DNA of 9,346 nucleotides from RGIG3009 sp964470515 (lineage in GTDB: Bacteria > Bacillota > Clostridia > Oscillospirales > Acutalibacteraceae): positions 1 through 9,346 of the forward strand of contig CAYYDD010000062.1 of NCBI GenBank assembly GCA_964470515.1. Direction: 5' to 3'. Made by a program: the position numbers and the translations under genes. Positions within the stretch are counted from its first letter, which is position 1. Each line of letters starts with the position of its first letter. The notes beneath the pieces were generated by a model that was given only the letters and a program-made list of their open reading frames with translations, searched no databases and was not told the DNA's origin. This document shows, one piece after another, positions 1-6,175 of the stretch.

Positions 1-2
1 CA

Positions 3-36
3 AAGCCCCTGTTTTCGCCTAACGAAAACAGGGCTT
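3..36 (-). terminator. Hairpin terminator at left edge, possibly bidirectional
   Basis: The arms are AAGCCCCTGTTTTCG (3-17) and CGAAAACAGGGCTT (23-36). They pair over 14 positions with one bulged C and a 5-nt loop. The plus strand continues CTTT, and on the minus strand the hairpin ends GGGGCTTTG at the window edge. It lies downstream of the minus-strand genes and probably ends that transcription unit. It could also stop a plus-strand transcript entering from the left, or serve both directions. Confidence 0.6.
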
Positions 37-49
37 CTTTGACAGACTG

Positions 50-74
50 AGCCGTGTCGGTAACCGACACGGCT
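50..74 (-). terminator. Perfect 11-bp hairpin after the 60-aa ORF
   Basis: AGCCGTGTCGG (50-60) and CCGACACGGCT (64-74) form a perfect 11-bp stem with a 3-nt loop. It begins 15 nt past the stop codon of the small minus-strand gene. No T-tract follows on the minus strand (CAGTCTGTC), so alone it is not a canonical intrinsic terminator. It may protect the 3' end or act together with the hairpin at 3-36. Confidence 0.45.
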
Positions 75-88
75 GTTTAGGGAACCGT

Positions 89-271
89 TTAAGGCTCGTC
101 TGCGGGAGGAGCGGCGCAGGGATCGTCCGGCAGGCAGTCGCACAGCGTATCACAGTTGCTGTGCTTGCATAAGGCCAGCAGCATCACCGTTGCCGCGGCG
201 GTAACCGCCGACACGGCAACGGACACGGCTGCCGCCGTACCCACACCGCAATGCTTGGAAAAGCAATTCAA
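89..271 (-). CDS. Small Cys-rich single-span membrane peptide, hypothetical
   Basis: A 60-residue ORF that I do not recognise. Residues about 10-34 form a continuous Ala/Val-rich hydrophobic stretch suited to one transmembrane helix. A short tail follows with Cys at 35, 40, 44, 46 and 52, plus Cys 3 and 8 before the helix, and the end is acidic and Pro-rich (PPADEP). The start would be TTG at 271. Upstream on the minus strand is AAAGGACGAGGTTATC, which gives a purine-rich ribosome binding site at acceptable spacing. It lies 28 nt after the nagA remnant stop and just before the two hairpins, so it would be the last gene of the minus-strand unit. The TTG start and low-complexity composition leave real doubt that it is expressed. 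Confidence 0.4.
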   Translation of the reverse strand: MNCFSKHCGVGTAAAVSVAVSAVTAAATVMLLALCKHSNCDTLCDCLPDDPCAAPPADEP

Positions 272-299
272 GATAACCTCGTCCTTTCGGCGGTGCCGA

Positions 300-1365
300 T
301 CAGCGATTGTCTACCTTGATCTCTCCACGCACGATGACCAGCACGATATCAAAATTCTCATCGACCACGAGCGGGTCAGCGAGCTTGCCGACCTGAATAG
401 AGCCCGTCTCGTAATCGACACGGATGGCGCGCGCCGGATTGATGGTGGCGGATTTGATCGCCTGCTTGACCGGGACCCCGAAACGGATGAAGTTTTTCAG
501 CTCATCATACACGTTCGAGGTGGAAGCGGCGATGGTACCGTCGGTCAGCAGAGCCTTACCGTCCCGCACATAGACCGTCTGGCCTCCCAGATCGTACTCG
601 CCGTCAACGTGGCCTGCCGCACTCATCAAATCACTGACAATAACGGAATTGTCCTCGCCCAGCTGCGAGAACGCGATGCGCAGCGCAGCGGGATGGATGT
701 GGAAGCCGTCACAGATCAGCTCGGCACGGATGCCGTAGGTCTTGGCATTGTCGAACACCGCGCACCCAGTGGGTGAGACCGCTTTGCGCGTGGTAGAGGT
801 GTGTCACGTGACTCACACCCCAGCCAAACGCCGCGCAGGTCTGGTCGTAATCAGCCGCCGTGTGAGGCACCGATACAGGCAAACGCCCTGTACCTACCCA
901 ACAAAGTGCTGTGCACCCTCGGTCTCGGGGACAATATTCACGACCTTGATCGCGCCGCCGCAATCCTCGTACAGACGCTTGAATTTCTCCGCGTCGGGGT
1001 TGCGGACATACGCGCCGTTCTGTGCGCCTTTGTTCGACATCGCGATATACGGGTCTTCCATATTAACACCGTGAATATACGCGCCGGTCACGGTATCCCG
1101 CGAAGAGGCAACGTTGCGGAAGATAGTCTGCAACTTCTCGAACGACAGAGTCATCGAGGTCAGGCAGAACGAGGTAATATCACGCTACACCAAGAAGCGG
1201 GACATTGTCTCCAACGCTTCCGAAGTCGCCTCATCGGTATCGTGCCCCGCACAGCCGTGGATATACATATCGATGAGACCCGGCGCCACGGTATATCCTA
1301 CCAGATTCAGCACCATACAAAACACGATCAGCCGCTGAGATTCCTTTGCGGTGAAGATCGTTCAT
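300..1365 (-). pseudogene. nagA: Decayed nagA, N-acetylglucosamine-6-phosphate deacetylase
   Basis: An intact NagA removes acetate from GlcNAc-6-phosphate in amino-sugar and cell-wall recycling. Homology runs through several frames. One frame reads VAPGLIDMYIHGCAGHDTDE (about 1230-1290) and meets an in-frame TAG at 1185-1187. It resumes as TSMTLSFEKLQ, then GVNMEDPYIA and GGAIKVVNIVPETEG, and stops at TAG 894-896. A second frame gives HTAADYDQTCAAFGWGVSHV and THLYHAQSGLTH (about 770-885). A third gives VFDNAKTYGIRAELICDGFH through to the TGA at 300. The junction near 770 lacks the few codons normally found after LTH, so small deletions accompany the frame changes. Key residues have also changed: the usual DxHxHG is DMYIHG, and THLFNAM is THLYHAQ. 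About 20 N-terminal residues (LHRKGISAAD) may survive from 1365. The preceding gene stops at 1370-1372. The identification is firm, and inactivation is nearly certain unless the region is misassembled. Confidence 0.92.
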
Positions 1366-1369
1366 ACCG

Positions 1370-3022
1370 TTACTCCTCCCAAACGGCATCGGCCGGAGGA
1401 TCGGCAGGTTGCTCTACGTTGCTGACGTACAACTGGATAGTATCGCCGACCTTGATCGTCGAACCGGCGGCCGGCGAGGTCTTTTCCACAGTGCCCTTAT
1501 CGAATGCCGAGGCCTGCAGCAGCAGGGTCTCGCCGACATTATAGCCGAGCGCTTCCAGATACAGGCGGGCGTGCTCCTCCTTCCAGCCGGCGACATCCGG
1601 TACCGTGCCCTCGACCGACCCGGCACTGATAACGACCGTGATGACCGTGCCACGCTCAACCTTTTCGCCGGCGGCGGGAGTCTGCGAGATGACCGTGCCC
1701 TTCGGCGCGGAATCGTTGTATTCGTAGCCCTTGAGCGTGGCCTTCATATCGCCCGAGAAGGTCTTTTTCTGAATAACGGTCCACTGCTGACCCTCCAGCG
1801 ACTCCACCTCAAACAGCGCACTGCCAGTGGGCTGCGTCACGATAGGATCCGTCGTCGTGGTGGGTTTCATCGTCAGATCTGCCTGAGTGGTCGTGGTGGT
1901 CTCCTCCGTACCGCCGAGGTTGATGTAGCCCAGACCATTGAGGGCAAATACCGCCAGAATGGCCAGTGCCACCACAACGACCGCAAAAATGAGCCACAGG
2001 TACGGGAAACGCTTTTCCTTTTTCATCGGTTCTTCCTCCGTTTCGCGCAGCGAGGCGACCGCCTGCGTGGCAGACAGTTCATCCAGAAGCTGCTGTACTG
2101 TTTGGGTGCGGTGCTTCGGTGACAGCCGCAACGCACGGTACAGACTTTCCTTTATGTAAGGGGGCATCGCGTCCGCAACGTCGGCGGGCATCGTCAGCTC
2201 GTCGCCTTTTTTTCGGCGTTGAGCGATTTCAGCCGGTACATTGCCGGTCAGCGCGAAAAACATCGATGCCGCCAGCCCGTACACGTCCGCCGCTGCGGTA
2301 CACGCCGCGCCGCTTTCATACTGCTCCGGTGCGGCACAGCCCGCTACACGGCTGGCCTTGCCCACACCGCTCTGGGTGCGCACCTCGCTGATGGCGAAGT
2401 TCTTGAGCCGTAAATGACCGTCATCGTCCACCAGAATATTTTTCGGCGATAACGCCAGATGCAGCACACCGGTGGCGTGGATGGCAGATACAGCCGAGAT
2501 GAGCGGCAGGAACATCCGCCGCACGTCCTCCACCGGCAGGCGGCCGCCGTGGGCCGCCACATATTTTTCAAGGCTGGTGCCCTCACAGTATTCGCTGACG
2601 CTGTAGGACGTGCCGTTTTCCTCAAAGATATCGTACGACGGTACAACGACCAGCACGTCGCGCAAGCGGCCGACCGCCCGCGCCAGATTTAAAAACTTGG
2701 CACGGCAGGCGGCAAACACCTCTTCTTGGTCGGCAGCGGCCTCCACCGCTGTGCGACCCGCCTGACGCTGTGCCAGCAGCGGCGGAAAAAATTCGCGGAT
2801 CGTGACACGGCTGTTATCCCGTCGGTCGATGCCGATATACACGGCACTGTCGCCGCCGATCTCCAGCACGCGACCTACCAGATACCGATCATTCAGCACC
2901 GTACGCAACGGCAGATACTCCGGCGGGTTGATGCCCGCGGTCGGATAGCCGCACTGCGTGCAGGCGGTCTCCCCCTCCTGTAACGGGCTCATACAGCCCA
3001 TACACAGTTGTTCGGAACTCAT
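1370..3022 (-). CDS. Zinc-ribbon / pseudokinase / TM / two-PASTA membrane protein
   Basis: A 550-residue relative of bacterial PASTA Ser/Thr kinases. Residues 7-24 form a zinc ribbon (CMGC, then CTQC). Residues about 46-315 form the kinase-like domain. A Lys-rich stretch leads to one transmembrane helix at about 340-362, then a Thr-rich linker (374-400) and two PASTA repeats (about 404-467 and 473-535) that would lie outside the cell. The fold markers APEQY (231-235) and DVYGLA (246-251) remain. The catalytic residues do not: VAIK is VTIR (Arg76), the alpha-C Glu position is Leu113, HRD is HLA (Ala190), and DFG is NFA (Asn208). The glycine loop is LEIGGDSAVYIG (53-64). Phosphotransfer is therefore unlikely. 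PASTA domains in the family bind muropeptides or lipid II, so a wall-sensing scaffold role is an inference. ATG at 3022 follows AAGGAGGT by 6 nt. No PP2C phosphatase gene lies nearby. Confidence 0.9.
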   Translation of the reverse strand: MSSEQLCMGCMSPLQEGETACTQCGYPTAGINPPEYLPLRTVLNDRYLVGRVLEIGGDSAVYIGIDRRDNSRVTIREFFPPLLAQRQAGRTAVEAAADQEEVFAACRAKFLNLARAVGRLRDVLVVVPSYDIFEENGTSYSVSEYCEGTSLEKYVAAHGGRLPVEDVRRMFLPLISAVSAIHATGVLHLALSPKNILVDDDGHLRLKNFAISEVRTQSGVGKASRVAGCAAPEQYESGAACTAAADVYGLAASMFFALTGNVPAEIAQRRKKGDELTMPADVADAMPPYIKESLYRALRLSPKHRTQTVQQLLDELSATQAVASLRETEEEPMKKEKRFPYLWLIFAVVVVALAILAVFALNGLGYINLGGTEETTTTTQADLTMKPTTTTDPIVTQPTGSALFEVESLEGQQWTVIQKKTFSGDMKATLKGYEYNDSAPKGTVISQTPAAGEKVERGTVITVVISAGSVEGTVPDVAGWKEEHARLYLEALGYNVGETLLLQASAFDKGTVEKTSPAAGSTIKVGDTIQLYVSNVEQPADPPADAVWEE

Positions 3023-3028
3023 CGGTCT

Positions 3029-3037
3029 ACCTCCTTA
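3029..3037 (-). promoter_or_regulatory. Ribosome binding site of the pseudokinase gene
   Basis: The minus strand reads TAAGGAGGT followed by AGACCG and ATG. This near-perfect anti-Shine-Dalgarno match at 6 nt fixes the start at 3022. Confidence 0.85.
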
Positions 3038-3053
3038 TTCCGGATTTACGAGT

Positions 3054-3084
3054 ATTTTAACGCAGTAGACGCAACGTTTCCCAA
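3054..3084 (-). promoter_or_regulatory. Weak candidate promoter for the pseudokinase gene
   Basis: On the minus strand TTGGGA (3084-3079) is followed after 19 nt by TAAAAT (3059-3054). The spacing is long and the -35 match is partial. The 93-nt gap before this gene makes a separate promoter plausible, but read-through from the helicase-loader genes is equally possible. Confidence 0.25.
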
Positions 3085-3107
3085 AGAAAATCGGGCTCGC
3101 GTGCGTC
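3068..3107 (-). other. Imperfect hairpin after the dnaC-like gene
   Basis: GACGCA (3068-3073) pairs with TGCGTC (3102-3107), and an inner TTTCCC/GGG segment can extend the stem with bulges. On the minus strand it begins 8 nt after the helicase-loader stop codon. No U-run follows, so terminator activity is doubtful. It overlaps the candidate -35 element of the next gene. Confidence 0.25.
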
Positions 3108-3115
3108 AGTTGTGG

Positions 3116-4102
3116 TTATTCCAACGATTGCTTCAGCTTCAGCTGACGAATATCCTTGCCGGCACACACCAGCGGCTGGAACGTGCCCGTCACGCGGGAC
3201 GCGATCTGTTCGCCGTAGCGGTCGGCCAATTCCTTCTGATTGAGATTAGTACTGATGATGGTAGGCTTATCCGCCAGCATCCGCTCATTGATAATATTAT
3301 ACAGCGCCGACGTATAGAATGCACTGGAAAACTCTGTACCCACGTCGTCTAAAATCAGCAGGTCACAGCCGGTCATCACGTCCTCGCTGTTGCCGTCCGC
3401 TCTGCCGAAATGCTCCTTCTCCAAGCGATGCAACAGCTTCTGCACCGGCCCGTACACCACGGAATAGCCGCGGGCAAGCACCTCACCGGCGATCGCGAGC
3501 GATAAATGCGTTTTGCCCACGCCCGTGGGGCCGCGCAGCAGCAGGCTGACATCGGTGCCGTCAAACCCCTCGGCATACGCGCGGCAATAGGCGATCACAT
3601 CCCGCATCCGTGCGCGAGGCGAAATACCCGTGCGTGCTTCCGGCTGTACGGAATAGTAGTCCAGCGACAGATCGTCAAACGATGTCGGCCGCATACCCGA
3701 CAGCTCCGACAGTGACTCGCAGGACAGCTCCCGTAGCAGGTCGAGGAAGCACATACAGTATTTGGTACCGTGAACGCCGGTATCCTCGCACTTCCGGCAG
3801 GTATACTGCGGCTCAAAGTTCGCCGCCTCCACGCCGCTCTCGTGTAGCAGCATTGACATTTCCACCTGCAAGGCCAGATTTTCCGTCTTGATGCGCTCGA
3901 CCTCTTCCTCTACGTTACGGCCACTGAGAATGGCATTGACCACCTTACCGGCCGATTGCGCCATTTGCTGCTCGATCTCCGCCAGACGCGGCACCTTTTT
4001 CGTCATCGCGCGGCGCATTTCCGCCGCACGAGCCTGAGCAGCACTGCGCCGCTGCTCCAGCACGGCTTGTGCTTGTTCGTATAATTCCCGACTGTATGCC
4101 AC
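3116..4102 (-). CDS. DnaC/DnaI-type AAA+ replicative helicase loader
   Basis: An ATPase of the DnaC/DnaI/IstB group, expected to load the hexameric replicative helicase onto DNA at initiation or restart. The first ~90 residues are charged, helical and probably coiled-coil. They are followed by a four-Cys zinc site (CRKC at 102-105, CMC at 116-118) typical of Firmicutes DnaC-like proteins. Walker A is GPTGVGKT (191-198), Walker B is LLILDD (ending at Asp252-Asp253), sensor I is STN (284-286), and a conserved Arg sits near 303 in SRVTGTF. Length (328) is normal. I chose GTG at 4102 because GAGGTG lies 6 nt upstream. A GTG at 4111, overlapping the dnaD stop as GTGA, is the alternative and adds 3 residues. 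The pairing with the DnaD-like gene supports a loader role. IstB transposition proteins share the ATPase, but the Cys site and the neighbour argue against that. Confidence 0.9.
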   Translation of the reverse strand: MAYSRELYEQAQAVLEQRRSAAQARAAEMRRAMTKKVPRLAEIEQQMAQSAGKVVNAILSGRNVEEEVERIKTENLALQVEMSMLLHESGVEAANFEPQYTCRKCEDTGVHGTKYCMCFLDLLRELSCESLSELSGMRPTSFDDLSLDYYSVQPEARTGISPRARMRDVIAYCRAYAEGFDGTDVSLLLRGPTGVGKTHLSLAIAGEVLARGYSVVYGPVQKLLHRLEKEHFGRADGNSEDVMTGCDLLILDDVGTEFSSAFYTSALYNIINERMLADKPTIISTNLNQKELADRYGEQIASRVTGTFQPLVCAGKDIRQLKLKQSLE

Positions 4103-4107
4103 GACGC

Positions 4108-5085
4108 TCACCTCTTTGCTTTCTTTTTCTTATAGACCGGCGTATACTGCGCGACCATGTCTTCGTATTCGCTGGGCCGCTCCTCACAGGACGACGGCTG
4201 CTTGCCGCTGCACAGTGCCGCTACCTTTTCGGCGCTATCAGCTCCGTTCTCGCGCCAGTTTTCCAGCACACGATCCATATATCGTACCTGAAACCTGCCC
4301 GTTTTTTTCACACACACATCGTACGCCAAGCGCAGCACCTCATCGCTGATCCGCCAGTCGTACATCCATTTTCCGGCCGCGTCGCGCACCGAAGCACCGG
4401 TGGGCAGCTTTTCCATACCGCACACATCGTGCAAACGCAACAGTGCCTGCTGCGAACGCTCCAGATAGCACAAATGCTCCTCGGCTGCGGCAATGGTGAG
4501 GATTCCGTGATCCGCCCAATCCAGCGCGATCTTTTCGATGTAACGCATCGAGCAACGCTCCGCGGCGGCGGCATAGCCAACCACCATCAGCAGCACCTCG
4601 GCCGGCATACCGGCCGTATCAAATAAGTACAGTAGCGTTTCCATATCGCCGGGGGACAGTGGTCGTCCCGTGCGGGTGCTGACCTCGTCCAATAAATAGG
4701 CGAACTCCGTGCTGGTCTCCCGCCGTGCGATGACCTCGGGCATTTGCGGCTTGACCGGTTGCGGCCGTGCCGCGGGCACTTTGGGCGCCGGCTTTTCCGG
4801 CGCGGGCTTAACGGCGGGCGCGGGGGCATCCTCATCGCCCAGCAGCACGCCGGCCTCCACCCAATACCGCAGCGCATCACGGCAATCGGGTGCCGACGCG
4901 CCGACTGCGTACGAGCAGGCCTCGTCGTCGTACTGCCCTCCATGGCGGGACAGCCACAGCAATACCTTCAATTGTACGGCACCGGCCAGACGCAGATGCT
5001 TATCCGCCACGTCCTCCGGCACGACGAACACACGGCGCAGCAACGGTGCGTTCCAGTTGTATTCTGCCAAGGCATATCCCCCCAT
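4108..5085 (-). CDS. DnaD-like primosome protein with two DnaD C-terminal domains
   Basis: A 325-residue protein of the DnaD/DnaB (Firmicutes primosome) family, expected to bind DNA and help recruit the helicase loader. The N-terminal ~85 residues look like the winged-helix domain. A Pro/Ala/Lys-rich linker spans 87-115. Two tandem DnaD C-terminal domains follow: about 126-197, ending YIEKIALDWADHGI, and about 213-285, ending YMDRVLENWRENGA. Both carry the family's Y-x-x-x-[IV]-x-x-x-W signature. The C-terminus is basic (KKKKAKR) and may contact DNA. ATG at 5085 has only a weak purine stretch (GATAGA) before it and sits about 11 nt from the predicted transcription start. The helicase-loader gene begins within a few nucleotides of its stop. 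Family assignment is firm. Whether it is the main DnaD or a second paralogue cannot be judged here. Confidence 0.88.
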   Translation of the reverse strand: MGGYALAEYNWNAPLLRRVFVVPEDVADKHLRLAGAVQLKVLLWLSRHGGQYDDEACSYAVGASAPDCRDALRYWVEAGVLLGDEDAPAPAVKPAPEKPAPKVPAARPQPVKPQMPEVIARRETSTEFAYLLDEVSTRTGRPLSPGDMETLLYLFDTAGMPAEVLLMVVGYAAAAERCSMRYIEKIALDWADHGILTIAAAEEHLCYLERSQQALLRLHDVCGMEKLPTGASVRDAAGKWMYDWRISDEVLRLAYDVCVKKTGRFQVRYMDRVLENWRENGADSAEKVAALCSGKQPSSCEERPSEYEDMVAQYTPVYKKKKAKR

Positions 5086-5102
5086 TCTATCAGCGTGTAT
5101 CT

Positions 5103-5132
5103 ATTATATACTTGTTTTATGTCGAAACGCAA
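5103..5132 (-). promoter_or_regulatory. Sigma-A-type promoter for the dnaD-dnaC pair
   Basis: On the minus strand TTGCGT (5132-5127) is followed by 18 nt and a perfect TATAAT (5108-5103). The predicted start is near 5096, only about 11 nt before the ATG at 5085. This leaves almost no 5' leader, and no clear Shine-Dalgarno sequence is visible. Confidence 0.6.
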
Positions 5133-5172
5133 GACCTTTTTCGCATTTACGGCATTTCTCCAAAATTTTCAG

Positions 5173-5206
5173 TTGATTTTTCTGAAAAACTGTGCTATTG
5201 TATAAT
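5173..5206 (+). promoter_or_regulatory. Promoter of the ferredoxin gene
   Basis: A perfect TATAAT is at 5201-5206, but its 17-nt-spaced -35 is poor (TTTTCT). Alternatively TTGATT (5173-5178) is spaced 17 nt from TATTGT (5196-5201), which is preceded by TGC as an extended -10. The two -10 boxes overlap, and either would start transcription about 10-25 nt before the ribosome binding site. Confidence 0.55.
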
Positions 5207-5214
5207 CGCTAGGA

Positions 5215-5224
5215 AAAGGAGGTG
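5215..5224 (+). promoter_or_regulatory. Ribosome binding site of the ferredoxin gene
   Basis: AAAGGAGGTG lies 7 nt before ATG at 5232. It fixes this start rather than the longer upstream open frame, whose translation is Arg-rich and unlike ferredoxin. Confidence 0.85.
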
Positions 5225-5231
5225 CTGGATA

Positions 5232-5402
5232 ATGGCTTACAAAATTTCTGATGAGTGCATCGCTTGCGGCGCTTGCGCCGAGGGCTGCCCGGTAGAGGCG
5301 ATCTCCGAGGGTGACGGCAAATACGTCATCAACGCGGAGACCTGCATCGATTGCGGCGCGTGTGCTGAAGCGTGCCCCGTGGGCGCTGCTCAGGCGGACT
5401 AA
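5232..5402 (+). CDS. Small 2[4Fe-4S] ferredoxin
   Basis: A 56-residue clostridial-type ferredoxin, a soluble low-potential electron carrier for anaerobic redox enzymes. It has two pseudo-symmetric cluster motifs: Cys 9, 12, 15 and 19, and Cys 38, 41, 44 and 48, each in the CxxCxxCxxxCP pattern. Each motif supplies three ligands to one cluster and the last to the other. Length matches the family (about 55 residues), and the acidic composition is typical. It has its own promoter and strong ribosome binding site and is followed by a probable terminator, so it is likely transcribed alone and abundantly. The partner enzyme cannot be told from the window. Confidence 0.97.
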   Translation: MAYKISDECIACGACAEGCPVEAISEGDGKYVINAETCIDCGACAEACPVGAAQAD

Positions 5403-5414
5403 TGCTGTACTCAC

Positions 5415-5469
5415 AAGGGCTGTCGTGAACAGGGCGGTATCGCCGCGCCGTTTACGGCAGCCTTTTGTT
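5415..5469 (+). terminator. Terminator or attenuator between ferredoxin and trmN6-like gene
   Basis: AAGGGCTGTCGTGAAC (5415-5430) pairs with GTTTACGGCAGCCTTT (5450-5465) over 16 positions, three of them G-U wobbles. The loop contains a second small hairpin (GGCG/CGCC). TTTTGTT follows at 5463-5469. The tract ends 3 nt before the ribosome binding site of the next gene, so this hairpin may set how much read-through feeds the methyltransferase operon. Confidence 0.7.
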
Positions 5470-5486
5470 ATAAGGAAGTGGTTCGT

Positions 5487-6173
5487 ATGACACCTCGTAC
5501 CGAACAGCTCGGCGGCGGACGATGCGTGCTGGTAACGGAGGAGCATACCTTTGGCACCGACGCACTGCTGCTGGCAGATTTCGCCGAGGCACGGCCGCGT
5601 GAGCGGGTGTGCGATCTCGGCACCGGCTGCGGCATTGTTCCGCTGCTGCTGCACCGCAGCGACCCCGCCCCCGCCGTGGATGCCGTGGAGTTGAGCCCCT
5701 ATGCTGCAGCTCTGGCGCGGCGTAGCGTGGCACTGAACGGCTTGCAGGACAGCATCAGAGTGTACGAGCAGGATTGGCGGGCACTGACCCTGCCGGCCGG
5801 TGCGTATGACCGGGTGCTGTGCAACCCGCCGTATTTTCCCGAAGGAAGCGGCAAGCTCTCCCCCCACCCGGCTCGCCGTTTGGCGCGGCAGGAGCAGGGC
5901 GATACCCTGAACGACGTTACGGCGGCCGCTGCACGGTTACTGAAAAACCGCGGGCATTTTGTGCTGTGCCACCGTCCCGAACGGCTGGCGGATATCATCA
6001 CCGTTCTGCGTGCGCATCGGCTGGAGCCGAAGCGTTTGCGCTTTGTCCATACGCGGGAGGAACTCCCGCCGTTTTTACTGCTTTGCGACGCGGTACGCGG
6101 GGCGAAGGCCTCGCTGCGTGTGCTGCCGCCGCTGATCCTAACTACAACCGACACACTGGAAAGCAAGGTGTAA
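5487..6173 (+). CDS. TrmN6/YabB-like tRNA adenine-N6 methyltransferase
   Basis: A 228-residue class I SAM-dependent methyltransferase. DLGTGCG (43-49) is the SAM-binding motif I. VELSPYAA (67-74) follows with the acidic residue that binds the ribose. NPPYF (113-117) is the catalytic (N)PPY motif of amino-directed N6-adenine methyltransferases. The N-terminal TEEHTFGTDALLLADF stretch matches the YfiC/TrmN6 (tRNA1-Val A37) and Firmicutes YabB family pattern. ATG at 5487 is chosen because AAGGAAG (5473-5479) lies 7 nt upstream. The in-frame GTG at 5478 overlaps that site. rsmI begins 2 nt after the stop. B. subtilis also places yabB close to rsmI, which supports the call, but no GIY-YIG yazA gene sits between them here. 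The exact tRNA target is inferred. Confidence 0.88.
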   Translation: MTPRTEQLGGGRCVLVTEEHTFGTDALLLADFAEARPRERVCDLGTGCGIVPLLLHRSDPAPAVDAVELSPYAAALARRSVALNGLQDSIRVYEQDWRALTLPAGAYDRVLCNPPYFPEGSGKLSPHPARRLARQEQGDTLNDVTAAAARLLKNRGHFVLCHRPERLADIITVLRAHRLEPKRLRFVHTREELPPFLLLCDAVRGAKASLRVLPPLILTTTDTLESKV

Positions 6174-6175
6174 CT

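Noticed and set aside
300..758. The 152-codon NagA C-terminal frame as an independent short gene
   Set aside because: It starts inside NagA homology and lacks the first metal-binding half of the barrel and a ribosome binding site. It is better described as part of one pseudogene.
1861..1905. Repeated ACC/ACT Thr codons as a microsatellite or phase-variation tract
   Set aside because: The repeats encode a Thr-rich extracellular linker between the membrane helix and PASTA domains, with mixed codons. No long uninterrupted tract is present.
1409..2122. Long plus-strand open frame opposite the pseudokinase gene
   Set aside because: Its product is Arg/Gly-rich without recognisable motifs, and it lies fully inside a well-supported gene on the other strand. 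High GC makes such antisense frames common.
3116..4102. IstB transposition helper instead of a helicase loader
   Set aside because: There is no istA-like transposase next to it. The four-Cys zinc site and the adjacent DnaD-domain gene point to a replication loader.
5169..5867. Minus-strand 232-codon frame across the ferredoxin and trmN6-like genes
   Set aside because: It covers the complete ferredoxin gene with all eight Cys codons and part of a methyltransferase with intact motifs, and its own translation has no family signature.
5819..6175. Possible N-terminal extension of RsmI in the same frame
   Set aside because: The extension is Arg/Ala/Pro-rich and overlaps the methyltransferase gene. 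RsmI homology begins at TLTLVGTPIGN just after the ATG at 6176, which also has a ribosome binding site.
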